This document shows positions 1 to 8,308 of a DNA stretch of 32,439 nucleotides, in pieces. The notes beneath the pieces are model-generated. The model was not told where the DNA came from. It was given only the letters and a program-made list of their open reading frames with translations, and did no database searches. The DNA lies in contig CAZFDK010000027.1 of assembly GCA_964518305.1 (NCBI GenBank), positions 1 through 32,439 on the forward strand, read 5' to 3'. Both the position numbers and the translations under genes were made by a program. Source of the stretch: Caribbeanibacter sp964518305 (GTDB taxonomy: Bacteria > Gemmatimonadota > Gemmatimonadetes > Palauibacterales > Palauibacteraceae). Position 1 is the first letter of the stretch; the number at the start of each line of letters is the position of its first letter.

Positions 1-1242
1 GCCGATGGACCCGGAGTCGTCGTGGGAGACGTTGAAGCCCTGCTCCCGGAGGTCCTCCGTGATGCGCTCCGACACCTCCGGCATACCCTCCTTGTTGACC
101 AGCGGGAAGACGGCGGCGGTCACCGGAGCCAACTCCGGCGACAGGCGGAGCACGGTCCGCTCGTCGCCGTCGATCTCCTCCTCCTCGTAGGCGTCGGCCA
201 GCACCACCAGGAAGGTGCGGTCCAGGCCGGCCGACGTCTCGATCACGTACGGGACGAAGCGGCGGTCCTCCTTCTGGTCGTAGTACGAGAGCTTCTTTCC
301 GGACTCCTCCTGGTGCCGGCTCAGATCGTAGTCCGTGCGGTTGTGGATGCCCTCGAACTCCTCCCACCCGAAGGGAAACCGGTACTGGATGTCCACGGCC
401 CGCTTGGCGTAGTGGGGCAGCTCGTCGGGCCCGTGGGCCTCGAAGCGGAGCCGGTCGCCGCGGACCCCGAGGCTGTCGGTGAGCCACTCCATCCGCGCCT
501 CGCGCCACGTCTCGAACCACTCCTCGTCGGTCCCCGGCTCCACGAAATACTGCATCTCCATCTGCTCGAACTCGCGCGTCCGAAAGATGAAGTTCCCGGG
601 GGTGATCTCGTTCCGGAACGCCTTCCCGACCTGGGCGATGCCGAAGGGGACCTTCTGGCGCCCGGTCTCCTGCACGTTGCGGAAGTTGACGTAGATGCCC
701 TGCGCCGTCTCGGGCCGGAGGTAGGCCACGCTGCTCTCGTCTTCCACCGGCCCCATGAAGGTCTTGAAGAGGAGGTTGAACTGGCGGGGCTCGGTGAACT
801 CGCCGGTGACGCCGCACACCGGACACTGCTGCTCCTCGGGACGGCCCGCCTCGACCTCCTCCAGCTCGTCGGCGCGGAAGCGGCGGTGGCAGTTCCGGCA
901 CTCCACCAGGGGATCGGTGAAGCCCTCGACGTGCCCGGAGGTCTCCCACACCCGGGGATTCATGAGGATGCCGGCGTCCAGCCCCTCGATGTCGGGGCGC
1001 TGGTGGACCATCGCCTCCCACCAGGCGGAGCGGATATTCTGCTTCAGCTCCACCCCCAGGGGGCCGTAGTCGTAGACGGATCCGATTCCCCCGTAGATCT
1101 CCGACGACTGGAAGATGAATCCCCGCTGCTTGGAAAGGGACCGCAGCTTGTTCATCAGGTCCTCTGGATGCTGCGGTGCCGCTTCCGGGCCCCCGGTCGG
1201 AGCCCCGGCCGTCGCCTGATCGGTCTCGCCCTGATCCGTCAT
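1..1242 (-). CDS. glyQS: Glycyl-tRNA synthetase, dimeric type (C-terminus cut by window edge)
   Basis: Class II aminoacyl-tRNA synthetase that charges tRNA-Gly in the cytosol. The reverse strand reads 414 codons from ATG at 1242 to the left edge without a stop. Recognisable GlyRS blocks are the N-terminal KQRGFIFQSSEIYGG, YDYGPLGVELK, YLRPETAQGIYVNF, and the class II motif 2 region FRNEITPGNFIFRTREFEQ. A zinc-type pair of Cys motifs (CRNC and CPVC) lies in the insertion near residues 95-125. The last visible residues enter the anticodon-binding domain, so roughly 50 residues should lie outside the window (family about 460). The start is preceded by GAGGA at good spacing. The first 24 residues are a low-complexity Gly/Ala/Thr/Gln extension. 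This is the single-chain alpha2 enzyme, not the alpha/beta GlyQ+GlyS type. It diverges from glnS. Confidence 0.96.
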   Translation of the reverse strand, partial: MTDQGETDQATAGAPTGGPEAAPQHPEDLMNKLRSLSKQRGFIFQSSEIYGGIGSVYDYGPLGVELKQNIRSAWWEAMVHQRPDIEGLDAGILMNPRVWETSGHVEGFTDPLVECRNCHRRFRADELEEVEAGRPEEQQCPVCGVTGEFTEPRQFNLLFKTFMGPVEDESSVAYLRPETAQGIYVNFRNVQETGRQKVPFGIAQVGKAFRNEITPGNFIFRTREFEQMEMQYFVEPGTDEEWFETWREARMEWLTDSLGVRGDRLRFEAHGPDELPHYAKRAVDIQYRFPFGWEEFEGIHNRTDYDLSRHQEESGKKLSYYDQKEDRRFVPYVIETSAGLDRTFLVVLADAYEEEEIDGDERTVLRLSPELAPVTAAVFPLVNKEGMPEVSERITEDLREQGFNVSHDDSGSIG

Positions 1243-1646
1243 CGTTCCTCGCATGTCCTGGACTGGTGTCTGCTCGATGTCCGGTCTCGCCGCATCCGGC
1301 GGGGCGGGCGGCGGATCTCGGGAGAGGCCCGCTCGGTGCGCGCGATCCTCGACGTCGGCGCGCGGATGGTTCGTGCGGACGGGCGGCCGCCCGATGCCGA
1401 AGGATAGGAGCGCCCGGACAGGTCCTGCAAGAAGACGTCGGTCCGTCCCGGGAATCGCCGGGGCGGGCGGCAGACGCTTTTCGCGTTGATCACGCTCCCC
1501 CTCGTCTACGGAACGGTGTGCGATCCCGCGGTTCGGCGCTACTCTTATTCTCGTCCCAGTCTCGTGATCGATGTCTGTGCTCTCCGTGGCACGGCGGTGG
1601 ACGCCGGCGGATCCGTGACCATTCATACCAGACCGGAACGATGTAA
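1243..1646. other. 404-nt divergent intergenic region glyQS / glnS
   Basis: No convincing gene is present. Short open frames here have no ribosome site and no recognisable protein. No T-box specifier stem or antiterminator was recognised, although both flanking genes encode tRNA synthetases. The most AT-rich patch is around 1540-1565 (TATTCT at 1546-1551), which could be a -10 for glnS, but no matching -35 is found. A weak minus-strand promoter for glyQS is listed separately. Confidence 0.6.
1401..1430 (-). promoter_or_regulatory. Weak candidate sigma-70-like promoter for glyQS
   Basis: On the minus strand, TTGCAG (1430-1425) is followed after 18 nt by TATCCT (1406-1401). Each box matches the consensus only partly (3/6 and 4/6). 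It would give a leader of about 150 nt for glyQS. It is listed only because the orientation and spacing fit. Confidence 0.25.
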
Positions 1647-4073
1647 ATGACCGAGGACGAACGCCCCAGCGACTTCATCCGAGAGATCGTGGCCCGGGAC
1701 GTGGAGGAGGGGAAGCACGGGGGAGAGGTGCACACCCGCTTTCCGCCGGAGCCGAACGGCTTCCTGCACATCGGCCACGCCAAGGCCATCTGTCTGGATT
1801 TTGGCGTCGCACGCGAGTTCGGGGGTACCTGCAACCTCCGGATGGACGACACCAACCCCCTGACGGAGGACCCGAAGTACGTGGAGGCGGCGGCCCGGGA
1901 CGTTGGCTGGCTGGGGTTCGAATGGGAGGGGGACATCCGTTACGCCTCCGACTACTTCCCTCGCTTCTACGAGCTGGCCCTGCAGCTCGTGCGCGACGGC
2001 AAGGCCTACGTCGACAGCCTGTCGGAGGAGGAAATCCGTGAGTACCGGGGCACCGTGACGGAGCCCGGGCGGCCCAGCCCGTACCGGGACCGGAGCGTGG
2101 AGGAGAACCTCGACCTGTTCCAGTCCATGCGGGCCGGCGAGTTCGAAGACGGCCAGCACGTGCTGCGGGCGAAGATAGATGTCTCTTCGTCGAACATGAA
2201 GCTGCGGGACCCCCTCCTGTACCGGATCCTCCACGCCGAGCACTACCGGACCGGCGACGAGTGGCCCATCTATCCGATGTACGACTGGGCGCACCCGCTG
2301 GGGGACGCCATCGAGGGCATCACCCACTCCTTCTGCACGCTCGAGTTCGAGGAGAACCGGGCCCTCTACGACTGGGTGGTGGAGAACACCCGTCCCGACG
2401 GCCCCGACAGCGAACCCGGATCCTGGGACCCCCGTCCCCGGCAGTACGAATTCTCGCGTCTGAACCTGGACTATACCGTCATGAGCAAGCGGAAGCTGGG
2501 CCGCCTGGTCCGGGACGGGGACGTCGACGGCTGGGACGATCCCCGCTTGCCGACGATGGCGGGGCTCCGGCGCCGCGGGGTGCCACCGGGCGCGATCCGC
2601 GACCTGTGCGACATGGTGGGCGTCTCACGGTCGGACCAGCAGGTCCAGATGTCCGCCCTCGAGCACGTGATCCGGGACAGGCTCAACCGCGAGGCGCCCC
2701 GTGTGATGTGCGTCCTCCGCCCCCTGAAGCTGGTGATCGAGAACTACCCGGAGGACGAAGTCGAGGTCATGGAGACGCCCGCCTTCCCCCGGGAAGTGGA
2801 ACGGGAGGGCACCGAGCGGGAGGTGCCCTTTACGAAAAAACTTTACATCGAGCGGGACGACTTCCGTCTGGATCCTCCGGAGGGCTACTACCGTCTCGCG
2901 CCGGGGCGCGAGGTGCGACTCCGGCACGGCTACGTGGTTCGCTGCACCGACGTAGTCCGGGACGAGGAGAGCGGCGAGGTGCGGGAGGTGCGCTGCACCT
3001 ACGACCCCGACACGCGGGGCGGCCGTGTGCCGGACGACCGCGACGTCCCCGGCACCATCCACTGGGTGCCGGCAGGCCGCTCTCTGCCCGTCGAGGTGCG
3101 GCTCTACGACCGCCTCTTCGACGTCCCGTACCCCGAGGAGGGGACGGAGGACTTCACGGAGCACCTGAACGCGGAGTCCCTCGAGGTGCTGGAGGAAGCC
3201 CGGATCGAGCCGGGCGTGGCCGACGATCCCCCCTGGACCCGGTATCAGTTCTACCGGCAGGGCTACTTCATGCAGGACGAGGACGAGGAGGTCCCCCTGG
3301 GCCCGGAGTACCGGGAGGACTCCGCGCTGATCTTCAACCGTATCGTCCCCCTCCGGGACCCGTGGGCGGAGAGAGAGGAGGACGGGGAAGGCGCGGCCGA
3401 TGTCGCCCCGGGCGAGACGGGGGGCCACGTGCCCACGGAGGAGCTCCCCCCCGAACAGCGACCCGGCGCCGAACACGAGCGGCGGGTTCCCGAGTCCCGG
3501 CGCCGGGCGAGAGAGCAAAATCCGGAACTCGCCGAGCGCTTCCGGCGGTACCAGGATGAACTGGGGCTCCCCGAGGAGGACGCCGACGTTCTGACCGGCG
3601 ACCGTACGGTCAACGCCTTCTACGAAGACGCCCTGGAGAGCGACGCCCCGCCCGGGCCCACGGCAAACTGGCTGATCCACGAGCTGCGCGGAGAGCTGCA
3701 GGAACGCAACCTGACCGACCTTCCGTTCGGCGGACCCGAGCTCGGCGCGCTGGCGCAGCTGGTGGAAGACGGCACGCTCTCACAGCCCGCAGCCCGGGAC
3801 GTGCTGGCACGTCTGATCGAGGAGGGGGGGTCCCCGGCAGACATCGTCGAGGAGGAGGGGCTGGAGCGCATCGCAGATCGCAAGAGGCTGGAGCCTCTCG
3901 CCCGGCGGCTGGCGGACGAGAATGCGGAGGAGGTCGAGCGCTACCGCGGAGGACAGGAGGGCCTGCTCGGCTTCTTCGTGGGCCAGGTGATGGAGGAGAC
4001 CTCGGGCCGGGCCGACCCGGAGCTGGCCAAGGAGATCCTGCGGGAGACGCTGTCGGAATCCGGGGAGCAATGA
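1647..4073 (+). CDS. glnS: Glutaminyl-tRNA synthetase with C-terminal YqeY/GatB-like domain
   Basis: Class I synthetase that joins glutamine to tRNA-Gln, making the GatCAB route dispensable for Gln-tRNA. The protein is 808 aa, against about 550 for E. coli GlnRS. The HIGH motif is at residues 41-44 in PNGFLHIGHAK, the substrate-binding block at TCNLRMDDTNP (61-71), and the KMSKS equivalent MSKRK at 279-283. The beta-barrel anticodon-binding region runs to about residue 575. A very acidic Pro/Glu-rich linker follows (about 575-620). From about 624 to 803 comes an alpha-helical region with the pattern of the GatB tail/YqeY family (ANWLIHELRGEL, DGTLSQPAARDVL, LGFFVGQVMEET). Deinococcus GlnRS is a known example with a YqeY tail that aids tRNA binding. 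ATG 1647 has only a weak ribosome site. The gene converges on glycerate kinase. Confidence 0.96.
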   Translation: MTEDERPSDFIREIVARDVEEGKHGGEVHTRFPPEPNGFLHIGHAKAICLDFGVAREFGGTCNLRMDDTNPLTEDPKYVEAAARDVGWLGFEWEGDIRYASDYFPRFYELALQLVRDGKAYVDSLSEEEIREYRGTVTEPGRPSPYRDRSVEENLDLFQSMRAGEFEDGQHVLRAKIDVSSSNMKLRDPLLYRILHAEHYRTGDEWPIYPMYDWAHPLGDAIEGITHSFCTLEFEENRALYDWVVENTRPDGPDSEPGSWDPRPRQYEFSRLNLDYTVMSKRKLGRLVRDGDVDGWDDPRLPTMAGLRRRGVPPGAIRDLCDMVGVSRSDQQVQMSALEHVIRDRLNREAPRVMCVLRPLKLVIENYPEDEVEVMETPAFPREVEREGTEREVPFTKKLYIERDDFRLDPPEGYYRLAPGREVRLRHGYVVRCTDVVRDEESGEVREVRCTYDPDTRGGRVPDDRDVPGTIHWVPAGRSLPVEVRLYDRLFDVPYPEEGTEDFTEHLNAESLEVLEEARIEPGVADDPPWTRYQFYRQGYFMQDEDEEVPLGPEYREDSALIFNRIVPLRDPWAEREEDGEGAADVAPGETGGHVPTEELPPEQRPGAEHERRVPESRRRAREQNPELAERFRRYQDELGLPEEDADVLTGDRTVNAFYEDALESDAPPGPTANWLIHELRGELQERNLTDLPFGGPELGALAQLVEDGTLSQPAARDVLARLIEEGGSPADIVEEEGLERIADRKRLEPLARRLADENAEEVERYRGGQEGLLGFFVGQVMEETSGRADPELAKEILRETLSESGEQ

Positions 4074-4095
4074 CGCCTGACCGGCCGGTCAGGCG
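4074..4095. terminator. Perfect 22-bp palindrome between convergent glnS and glycerate kinase
   Basis: Bases 4074-4095 read identically on both strands (centre ACCGGCCGGT, arms CGCCTG/CAGGCG). It starts right after the glnS stop (4071-4073) and contains the stop codon of the minus-strand glycerate kinase gene (4091-4089). The position suits a bidirectional terminator hairpin, but neither side has a T-tract. Factor-assisted or hairpin-only termination, or a protein-binding palindrome, are alternatives. Confidence 0.5.
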
Positions 4096-5267
4096 AGGTC
4101 CGTGGGATCGTCCGCGCGAAGGAGGCCCTCCACGGCGGCCGCCACGCCCCCGGCGTCCAGGACGCGCCCACCACTGTCCGCACCCCGGACGCCCGGCGGG
4201 AGCCGGTCCTCGATGCGACCGCAGACGAGCCGAACCGGGACTCCGGCGTCTCGCGACCGGCGGATGACCTCGCCCACGACCTTTCCCCGCTCCGTCGTCC
4301 GGTCATAGGCCCCCTCGCCGGTGACCACGAGATCCGCCTCCGCCAGCTCCGAGTCGAAGCTCACGCGCCGGAGGACCCAACTGGTGCCGCCGGCCACCCG
4401 GGCCCCCAGGAACACCTCGAGCCCGAAGGCGAGGCCGCCGGCGGCGCCGGCGCCGGGCCGCTCCGCTGCGGCCCGGACGTGGGCCGGGTCGGCCTCCAGG
4501 TCCCGGACGGCGACCTCCACCAGTCGCTGGAGACCCTCCTCCAGCCGCTCCACTCCCGCCGGATCCGCCCCTTTCTGCGGAGCGTACGTGGCGGCCGCGC
4601 CCTCGGGCCCCAGGAGCGGGTTGTTCACGTCGGCCAGCGCCAGCAGCGCCGGCACCGCTGGCGGCCCGTCGCGCCGGATTCGTGCGTCCGAGGGACGCCG
4701 GATCTCGTCCAGGTCCGCCAGCGCGCCGCCACCGTCCGGCAGCTCTTCGCCGCTGTCATCGAGGAAGCGGTACCCGAAGGCCCGGGCCGCGCCGGCACCA
4801 CCGTCGCACGTCCCCGACCCGCCCAGGCCCGCGGCCAGAGTGCTCGGCTCCCGCTCCATGGCGGCCAGGAGAAGATCACCGACCCCCCGGGTGTGAGTGC
4901 GGACCGGGTCGCGCAGGTCGGGTTGTAAGAGGGCGAGGCCGCACGCGTCGGCAGTCTCCACGACGGCGGTCCGGCCCCCGTCGAGCAGGAGGATGCGGCC
5001 CCGTGCGTCGCCGGAGAGACGCCCTCCGGGCCCGGGCCCGCTGGCCTTCGCTTTCGGCGCCGGCTTCGAGATGTTTTCCGCCTCGAGGACTCGGCCGTCC
5101 TCCACGCTCTCCAGCGACTCGATCAGCCCCGGCCCGCCGTCGGACAGGGGCAGCCGCCGACACCCGGCCCCCGGTAGCGCGCTCCGGACTCCGTCCTCCA
5201 TCGCGCCGGCCACCCGGACGGCGCTCAGCGATCCCTTGAACGCTGTCGGGCAGATCAGAACGCGCAT
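4089..5267 (-). CDS. glxK: Glycerate kinase (GlxK/GarK family)
   Basis: Predicted to phosphorylate D-glycerate with ATP, feeding glyoxylate/serine-derived carbon into glycolysis (2-phosphoglycerate in this family). The protein is 392 aa, normal for the family. The N-terminus MRVLICPTAFKGSLSA is the typical start, so ATG 5267 is chosen although the open frame runs much further upstream. Family blocks include PLSDGGPGL (variant of the common DGGEGT), VVETADACGLALL, GVGDLLLAA, a Gly-rich GLGGSGTCDGG segment, and the C-terminal LVVTGEGAYDRTTERGKVVGEV. No clear Shine-Dalgarno sequence precedes the start. The gene diverges from the glycerophosphodiester phosphodiesterase gene across 177 nt, and its stop codon lies inside the palindrome shared with glnS. 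Confidence 0.93.
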   Translation of the reverse strand: MRVLICPTAFKGSLSAVRVAGAMEDGVRSALPGAGCRRLPLSDGGPGLIESLESVEDGRVLEAENISKPAPKAKASGPGPGGRLSGDARGRILLLDGGRTAVVETADACGLALLQPDLRDPVRTHTRGVGDLLLAAMEREPSTLAAGLGGSGTCDGGAGAARAFGYRFLDDSGEELPDGGGALADLDEIRRPSDARIRRDGPPAVPALLALADVNNPLLGPEGAAATYAPQKGADPAGVERLEEGLQRLVEVAVRDLEADPAHVRAAAERPGAGAAGGLAFGLEVFLGARVAGGTSWVLRRVSFDSELAEADLVVTGEGAYDRTTERGKVVGEVIRRSRDAGVPVRLVCGRIEDRLPPGVRGADSGGRVLDAGGVAAAVEGLLRADDPTDLA

Positions 5268-5337
5268 CGTGGAGCGGGGAGGAGTGAGCGAAGGCGCCCG
5301 GCCCCGTCGGGGGTCGTGCAACGAGCACCGGCCGTTC

Positions 5338-5343
5338 ATTATA
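5338..5343 (-). promoter_or_regulatory. Perfect TATAAT -10 element, candidate glxK promoter
   Basis: The minus strand reads TATAAT at 5343-5338, about 70 nt upstream of the glxK start, in otherwise very GC-rich DNA. No good -35 box lies 16-18 nt further upstream (best CTCGGT), and there is no extended -10 TG. Position and orientation fit glxK. Confidence 0.35.
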
Positions 5344-5444
5344 GCGGTCCATCCGCCCGGACCGAGGGTCACGGCGGGTGGCCGACGCAGCCTCGTCCGG
5401 CGCAGGCTCGAGACATCGGCTGATGACTTGGAGATGACGGTGAG

Positions 5445-6308
5445 ATGACCGTGTCCGATACCAACGCCCCCACCGGGCCCTTCGGACCGGGAAGCGCGGT
5501 CCGGGCCGTGGGCCACCGGGGGGCGGCCGCGGTCGCACCCGAGAACACCCTCCCGGGCTTCCGTCACGCGGTCGAGGTCGGTGCCCACGGCGTGGAGTTC
5601 GACCTCCAGTGCACCCGCGACGACGAGCCCGTGGTGATCCACGACGAGACGGTGGACCGCACCACCGACAGCAGTGGCGCGGTAGAGGAGATGAGCCTGG
5701 CCGATCTGAAGGAGCTCGACGCCGGCCACGCCTACACCCCGGACCGGGGTCGTAGCTACCCCTACCGCGGACGCGACGTCCGGATTCCGACCCTGGGCGA
5801 AGTGGCCGAGGTCACGGGCCGACTCCCCATGATCATCGAGGTGAAGAGCGAGCGGGCCGGGCGGGCGCTGGCGGCCTGGCTCGAGGAGGGAGGCAGCGAG
5901 CACCGGGACCGGATCGTCGTCGGGGGCTTCGAGCCGGGCGAGGTCGCGCCCGCCGCCCGCGCGGCGCGCTGGCGCTGCGCCTACCAAGATGAACTCCTCC
6001 CCTTCGTGCTCCTGGGGAAGATCGGCCTGCGTCGTCTGGCCTCTGCACCGGAAGCCGACGCGGCCATGGTCCCCGAGAAGCGGTGGGGGATCCGGGTAGT
6101 GAGCTCCGGGTTCTGCCGCCGGGCCCACCGTGAGGGGATGGGCGTCTTCGTGTGGACGGTGAACCGGCCGGATCGCATGCGGCGGCTCCTGGACCGGGGA
6201 GCGGACGGGTTGGTCTCGGACGCCCCGGGCCGAGTGCGGCGGGTGCTGGAGGAGCGGACAGCCCGGGACGCGGACGAGCCGCCGAGGAGCGCTCCCGCCG
6301 GGCCCTGA
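5445..6308 (+). CDS. Glycerophosphodiester phosphodiesterase
   Basis: GDPD-family hydrolase (TIM barrel) predicted to split glycerophosphodiesters into glycerol 3-phosphate and an alcohol. The protein is 287 aa. The catalytic and metal set is visible: His24-Arg25 in VGHRGAA, Glu33-Asn34 in PENT, Glu51 and Asp53 in GVEFDLQ, and His66 in VVIHDETVDRTT. The later strands MIIEVKSE and FVWTVNRPDRM are typical. There is no signal peptide or membrane segment, so it is likely cytosolic (UgpQ-like). The ATG at 5445 follows GGTGAG. It sits 43 nt upstream of dinB on the same strand and could share its transcript, with no obvious functional link. Confidence 0.94.
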   Translation: MTVSDTNAPTGPFGPGSAVRAVGHRGAAAVAPENTLPGFRHAVEVGAHGVEFDLQCTRDDEPVVIHDETVDRTTDSSGAVEEMSLADLKELDAGHAYTPDRGRSYPYRGRDVRIPTLGEVAEVTGRLPMIIEVKSERAGRALAAWLEEGGSEHRDRIVVGGFEPGEVAPAARAARWRCAYQDELLPFVLLGKIGLRRLASAPEADAAMVPEKRWGIRVVSSGFCRRAHREGMGVFVWTVNRPDRMRRLLDRGADGLVSDAPGRVRRVLEERTARDADEPPRSAPAGP

Positions 6309-6351
6309 TCAGCGCTGGCTCCCCTGCGGGTACGTCGGCATCTTGTGAGCC

Positions 6352-7542
6352 ATGAACCGCGTGATCCTGCACGTCGACATGGACGCCTTCTTCGCCGCGG
6401 TCGAGGTGCGGGAGGACCCGTCCCTCGAGGGGCGGCCGGTGGTCGTGGGCGCGGACCCGGACGGCGGCGACGGCCGGGGCGTCGTCGCCGCCGCCAGCTA
6501 CGAGGCCCGTGAGTACGGAATCCACTCGGCGATGCCCATCTCCGAGGCCTGGAAGCGATGTTCACACGCCGAGTTTCTTCGCCCCCGGGGCGGCCTGTAC
6601 GCCCGGGTCTCCCGCCGGATCTTCGACATCCTGGGCGACTACACCGATCTGGTGGAGCCCCTCTCCATCGACGAGGCCTTCCTGGACGTCACCGGGAGCC
6701 GGCGGCTCTTCGGCACCGGGGAGGAGATCGCGGCGGCGATCCGGGGGCGGATCCGGGAACGTGAGTCGCTCACGGCCTCCGTGGGAGTGGCCACCTCCAA
6801 GTTCGTGGCCAAGATCGCCAGCGACCTTGAAAAGCCCGACGGCCTGGTGATCGTGCCGCCGGACGCCGAGGAGGACTTCCTGGCGCCACTCCCCGTTTCC
6901 CGCCTGTGGGGCGCCGGCCCCCGCGCCCAGGAGACCTTCGCCGACCTCGGTCTGGAGACCGTCGGAGAGGTGGCCGCCGCCGAGTCGGAGCTCCTGGTAG
7001 AGGCCTTCGGCGAGGCCGCCGGACACAGCTACCACCGCCTGGCCCGGGGCGTAGACCCGAGGGACGTGGAACCCGAGCGGGACCGCAAATCGCTGGGCAA
7101 GGAGCACACGTTCGGCCGGGACCGGGAGGACCGGAAGCTCGTGGAGCGCACCCTCCTCCGGCTCTGCGAGAAGGTGGCCCGGCGCCTCCGTGACAGGGAG
7201 CTGGCCGGCCTCACGGTGACCGTGAAGCTGCGCTGGGAGGGCTTCGAGACGGTGACCCGGCAGACGACGCTGGAGGACCCCGTGGACACGGTCGAGCGCA
7301 TCTGGCCCGCCGCGCGCTCCCTCTTCCGGGAGGCGGATCGCCCGGAGCGTCGTGTGCGCCTCGTCGGAATCAGCGTCTCCCGATTCCGTGACGAGCCGAA
7401 TCGGCAGCTCGGGCTGTTCGAGGAGGGGCAGGAGGCGGTCGACGCGCAGGTGGCGGAGGCCGTAGATCGGCTCGCCGACCGCTACGGCGCCCGGTCCATC
7501 ACCCGTGCCGCCATACTGGAGCGGGACCCGGAGGACGCCTGA
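6352..7542 (+). CDS. dinB: DNA polymerase IV (Y-family translesion polymerase)
   Basis: Error-prone polymerase that bypasses DNA lesions. The protein is 396 aa. Palm motifs are HVDMDAFFAAVE with the first metal Asp at residue 9, and LSIDEAFLDVT with Asp107/Glu108. Also visible are SYEAREYGIHSAMP (finger), SVGVATSKFVAKIASDLEKPDG, the HhH thumb segment around LWGAGPRAQETFADLGLETVGEVA, and a little-finger domain with SLGKEHTF. Near the C-terminus NRQLGLFEE contains a QLxLF-type beta-clamp-binding motif, followed by about 35 more residues where many homologues end. I found no SOS (LexA) box in the 43-nt gap upstream. Confidence 0.96.
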   Translation: MNRVILHVDMDAFFAAVEVREDPSLEGRPVVVGADPDGGDGRGVVAAASYEAREYGIHSAMPISEAWKRCSHAEFLRPRGGLYARVSRRIFDILGDYTDLVEPLSIDEAFLDVTGSRRLFGTGEEIAAAIRGRIRERESLTASVGVATSKFVAKIASDLEKPDGLVIVPPDAEEDFLAPLPVSRLWGAGPRAQETFADLGLETVGEVAAAESELLVEAFGEAAGHSYHRLARGVDPRDVEPERDRKSLGKEHTFGRDREDRKLVERTLLRLCEKVARRLRDRELAGLTVTVKLRWEGFETVTRQTTLEDPVDTVERIWPAARSLFREADRPERRVRLVGISVSRFRDEPNRQLGLFEEGQEAVDAQVAEAVDRLADRYGARSITRAAILERDPEDA

Positions 7543-7687
7543 CCGCCGCTGCAGCGCCCGATCCGAGGTGCCGCGGCACGGGGACATGGCTGCAGCATCA
7601 CGTCGCCCCCGGCCCGGCGACCGACAGCACGCTGATTCGTACTTCGACCTGCATCTCGACGATCAACCGAGCGAGGAGACAGGCCCG

Positions 7688-8308
7688 ATGAGCGACGGAG
7701 CGGAGGACCGAGACCGCGACGGATACGTGCCGAGCCGGGAAGAGGCCCTCGAGCTCATGCACGAGTACACACAGAACGAGAACCTCAGGAAGCACATGTA
7801 CGCCGTCGAGGCCGCCATGCGGGCCTACGCGGAAAAGTACGGCGCGGACCCGGACAAGTGGGGCATCACCGGTCTGCTGCACGACTTCGACTACGAGAAG
7901 TACCCGAACGAAGAGCGCAAGCCGGACGAGGAGCATCCGGCCCACGGCGTGGAGGTCCTCAGGGAGCGGGGCGTTGACGAGGAGATCTGTCGAGCGATCA
8001 TGGCTCACGCCCCTTACACCGGGGTGCCTGCGGACACCAAACTGGCGAAAACGCTACGCGCCGTGGACGATCTCACCGGGTTCCTCGTCGCGTGCGCCCT
8101 CGTGCGCCCGAACCAGATCATGGATCTGGAGCCCCCATCGGTGGAGAAGAAGCTCAGGGACAGTTCCTTCGCGGCCTCCATCGATCGGGATCATCTGCGG
8201 GCCGCCTGCGAGGAGCTGGGCGAAGATTATACCGAGCACATCGCCTTCGTCACGGAGGCCATGCGCGGCATCGCCGACACCCTGGAGCTCACCGGACAGG
8301 ACGCTTAG
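7688..8308 (+). CDS. HD-domain metal-dependent phosphohydrolase
   Basis: 206-aa soluble protein of the HD superfamily. Likely metal ligands are His36 (RKHMYAVE), His65-Asp66 (GLLHDFDYE), His107 (MAHAPY) and Asp127/128 (RAVDDLTG). Proteins of this type are usually annotated as HDIG-domain proteins. The substrate, probably a nucleotide or phosphate ester, cannot be told from sequence. The open frame continues upstream to 7505, but the ATG at 7688 has GAGGAG about 9 nt before it and begins an Asp-rich N-terminus, so it is preferred. The stop codon (8306-8308) overlaps that of the convergent small gene. Confidence 0.9.
   Translation: MSDGAEDRDRDGYVPSREEALELMHEYTQNENLRKHMYAVEAAMRAYAEKYGADPDKWGITGLLHDFDYEKYPNEERKPDEEHPAHGVEVLRERGVDEEICRAIMAHAPYTGVPADTKLAKTLRAVDDLTGFLVACALVRPNQIMDLEPPSVEKKLRDSSFAASIDRDHLRAACEELGEDYTEHIAFVTEAMRGIADTLELTGQDA

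Noticed and set aside
22..1407. Long plus-strand open frame of 461 codons opposite glyQS
   Set aside because: It is the antisense shadow of a clear GlyRS gene. Composition is His/Leu/Val-rich with no family pattern, a common artefact in GC-rich coding DNA.
1910..1930. GGTTCGAAT string resembling a tRNA T-loop
   Set aside because: It lies inside glnS coding sequence (GFEWEG), with no acceptor or anticodon stem around it. A similar string near 10534 also lacks stems.
5268..6128. N-terminal extension of glycerate kinase to ATG 6128
   Set aside because: It would overlap the phosphodiesterase gene on the other strand. The glycerate kinase family start MRVLICPTAFKGS is at 5267.
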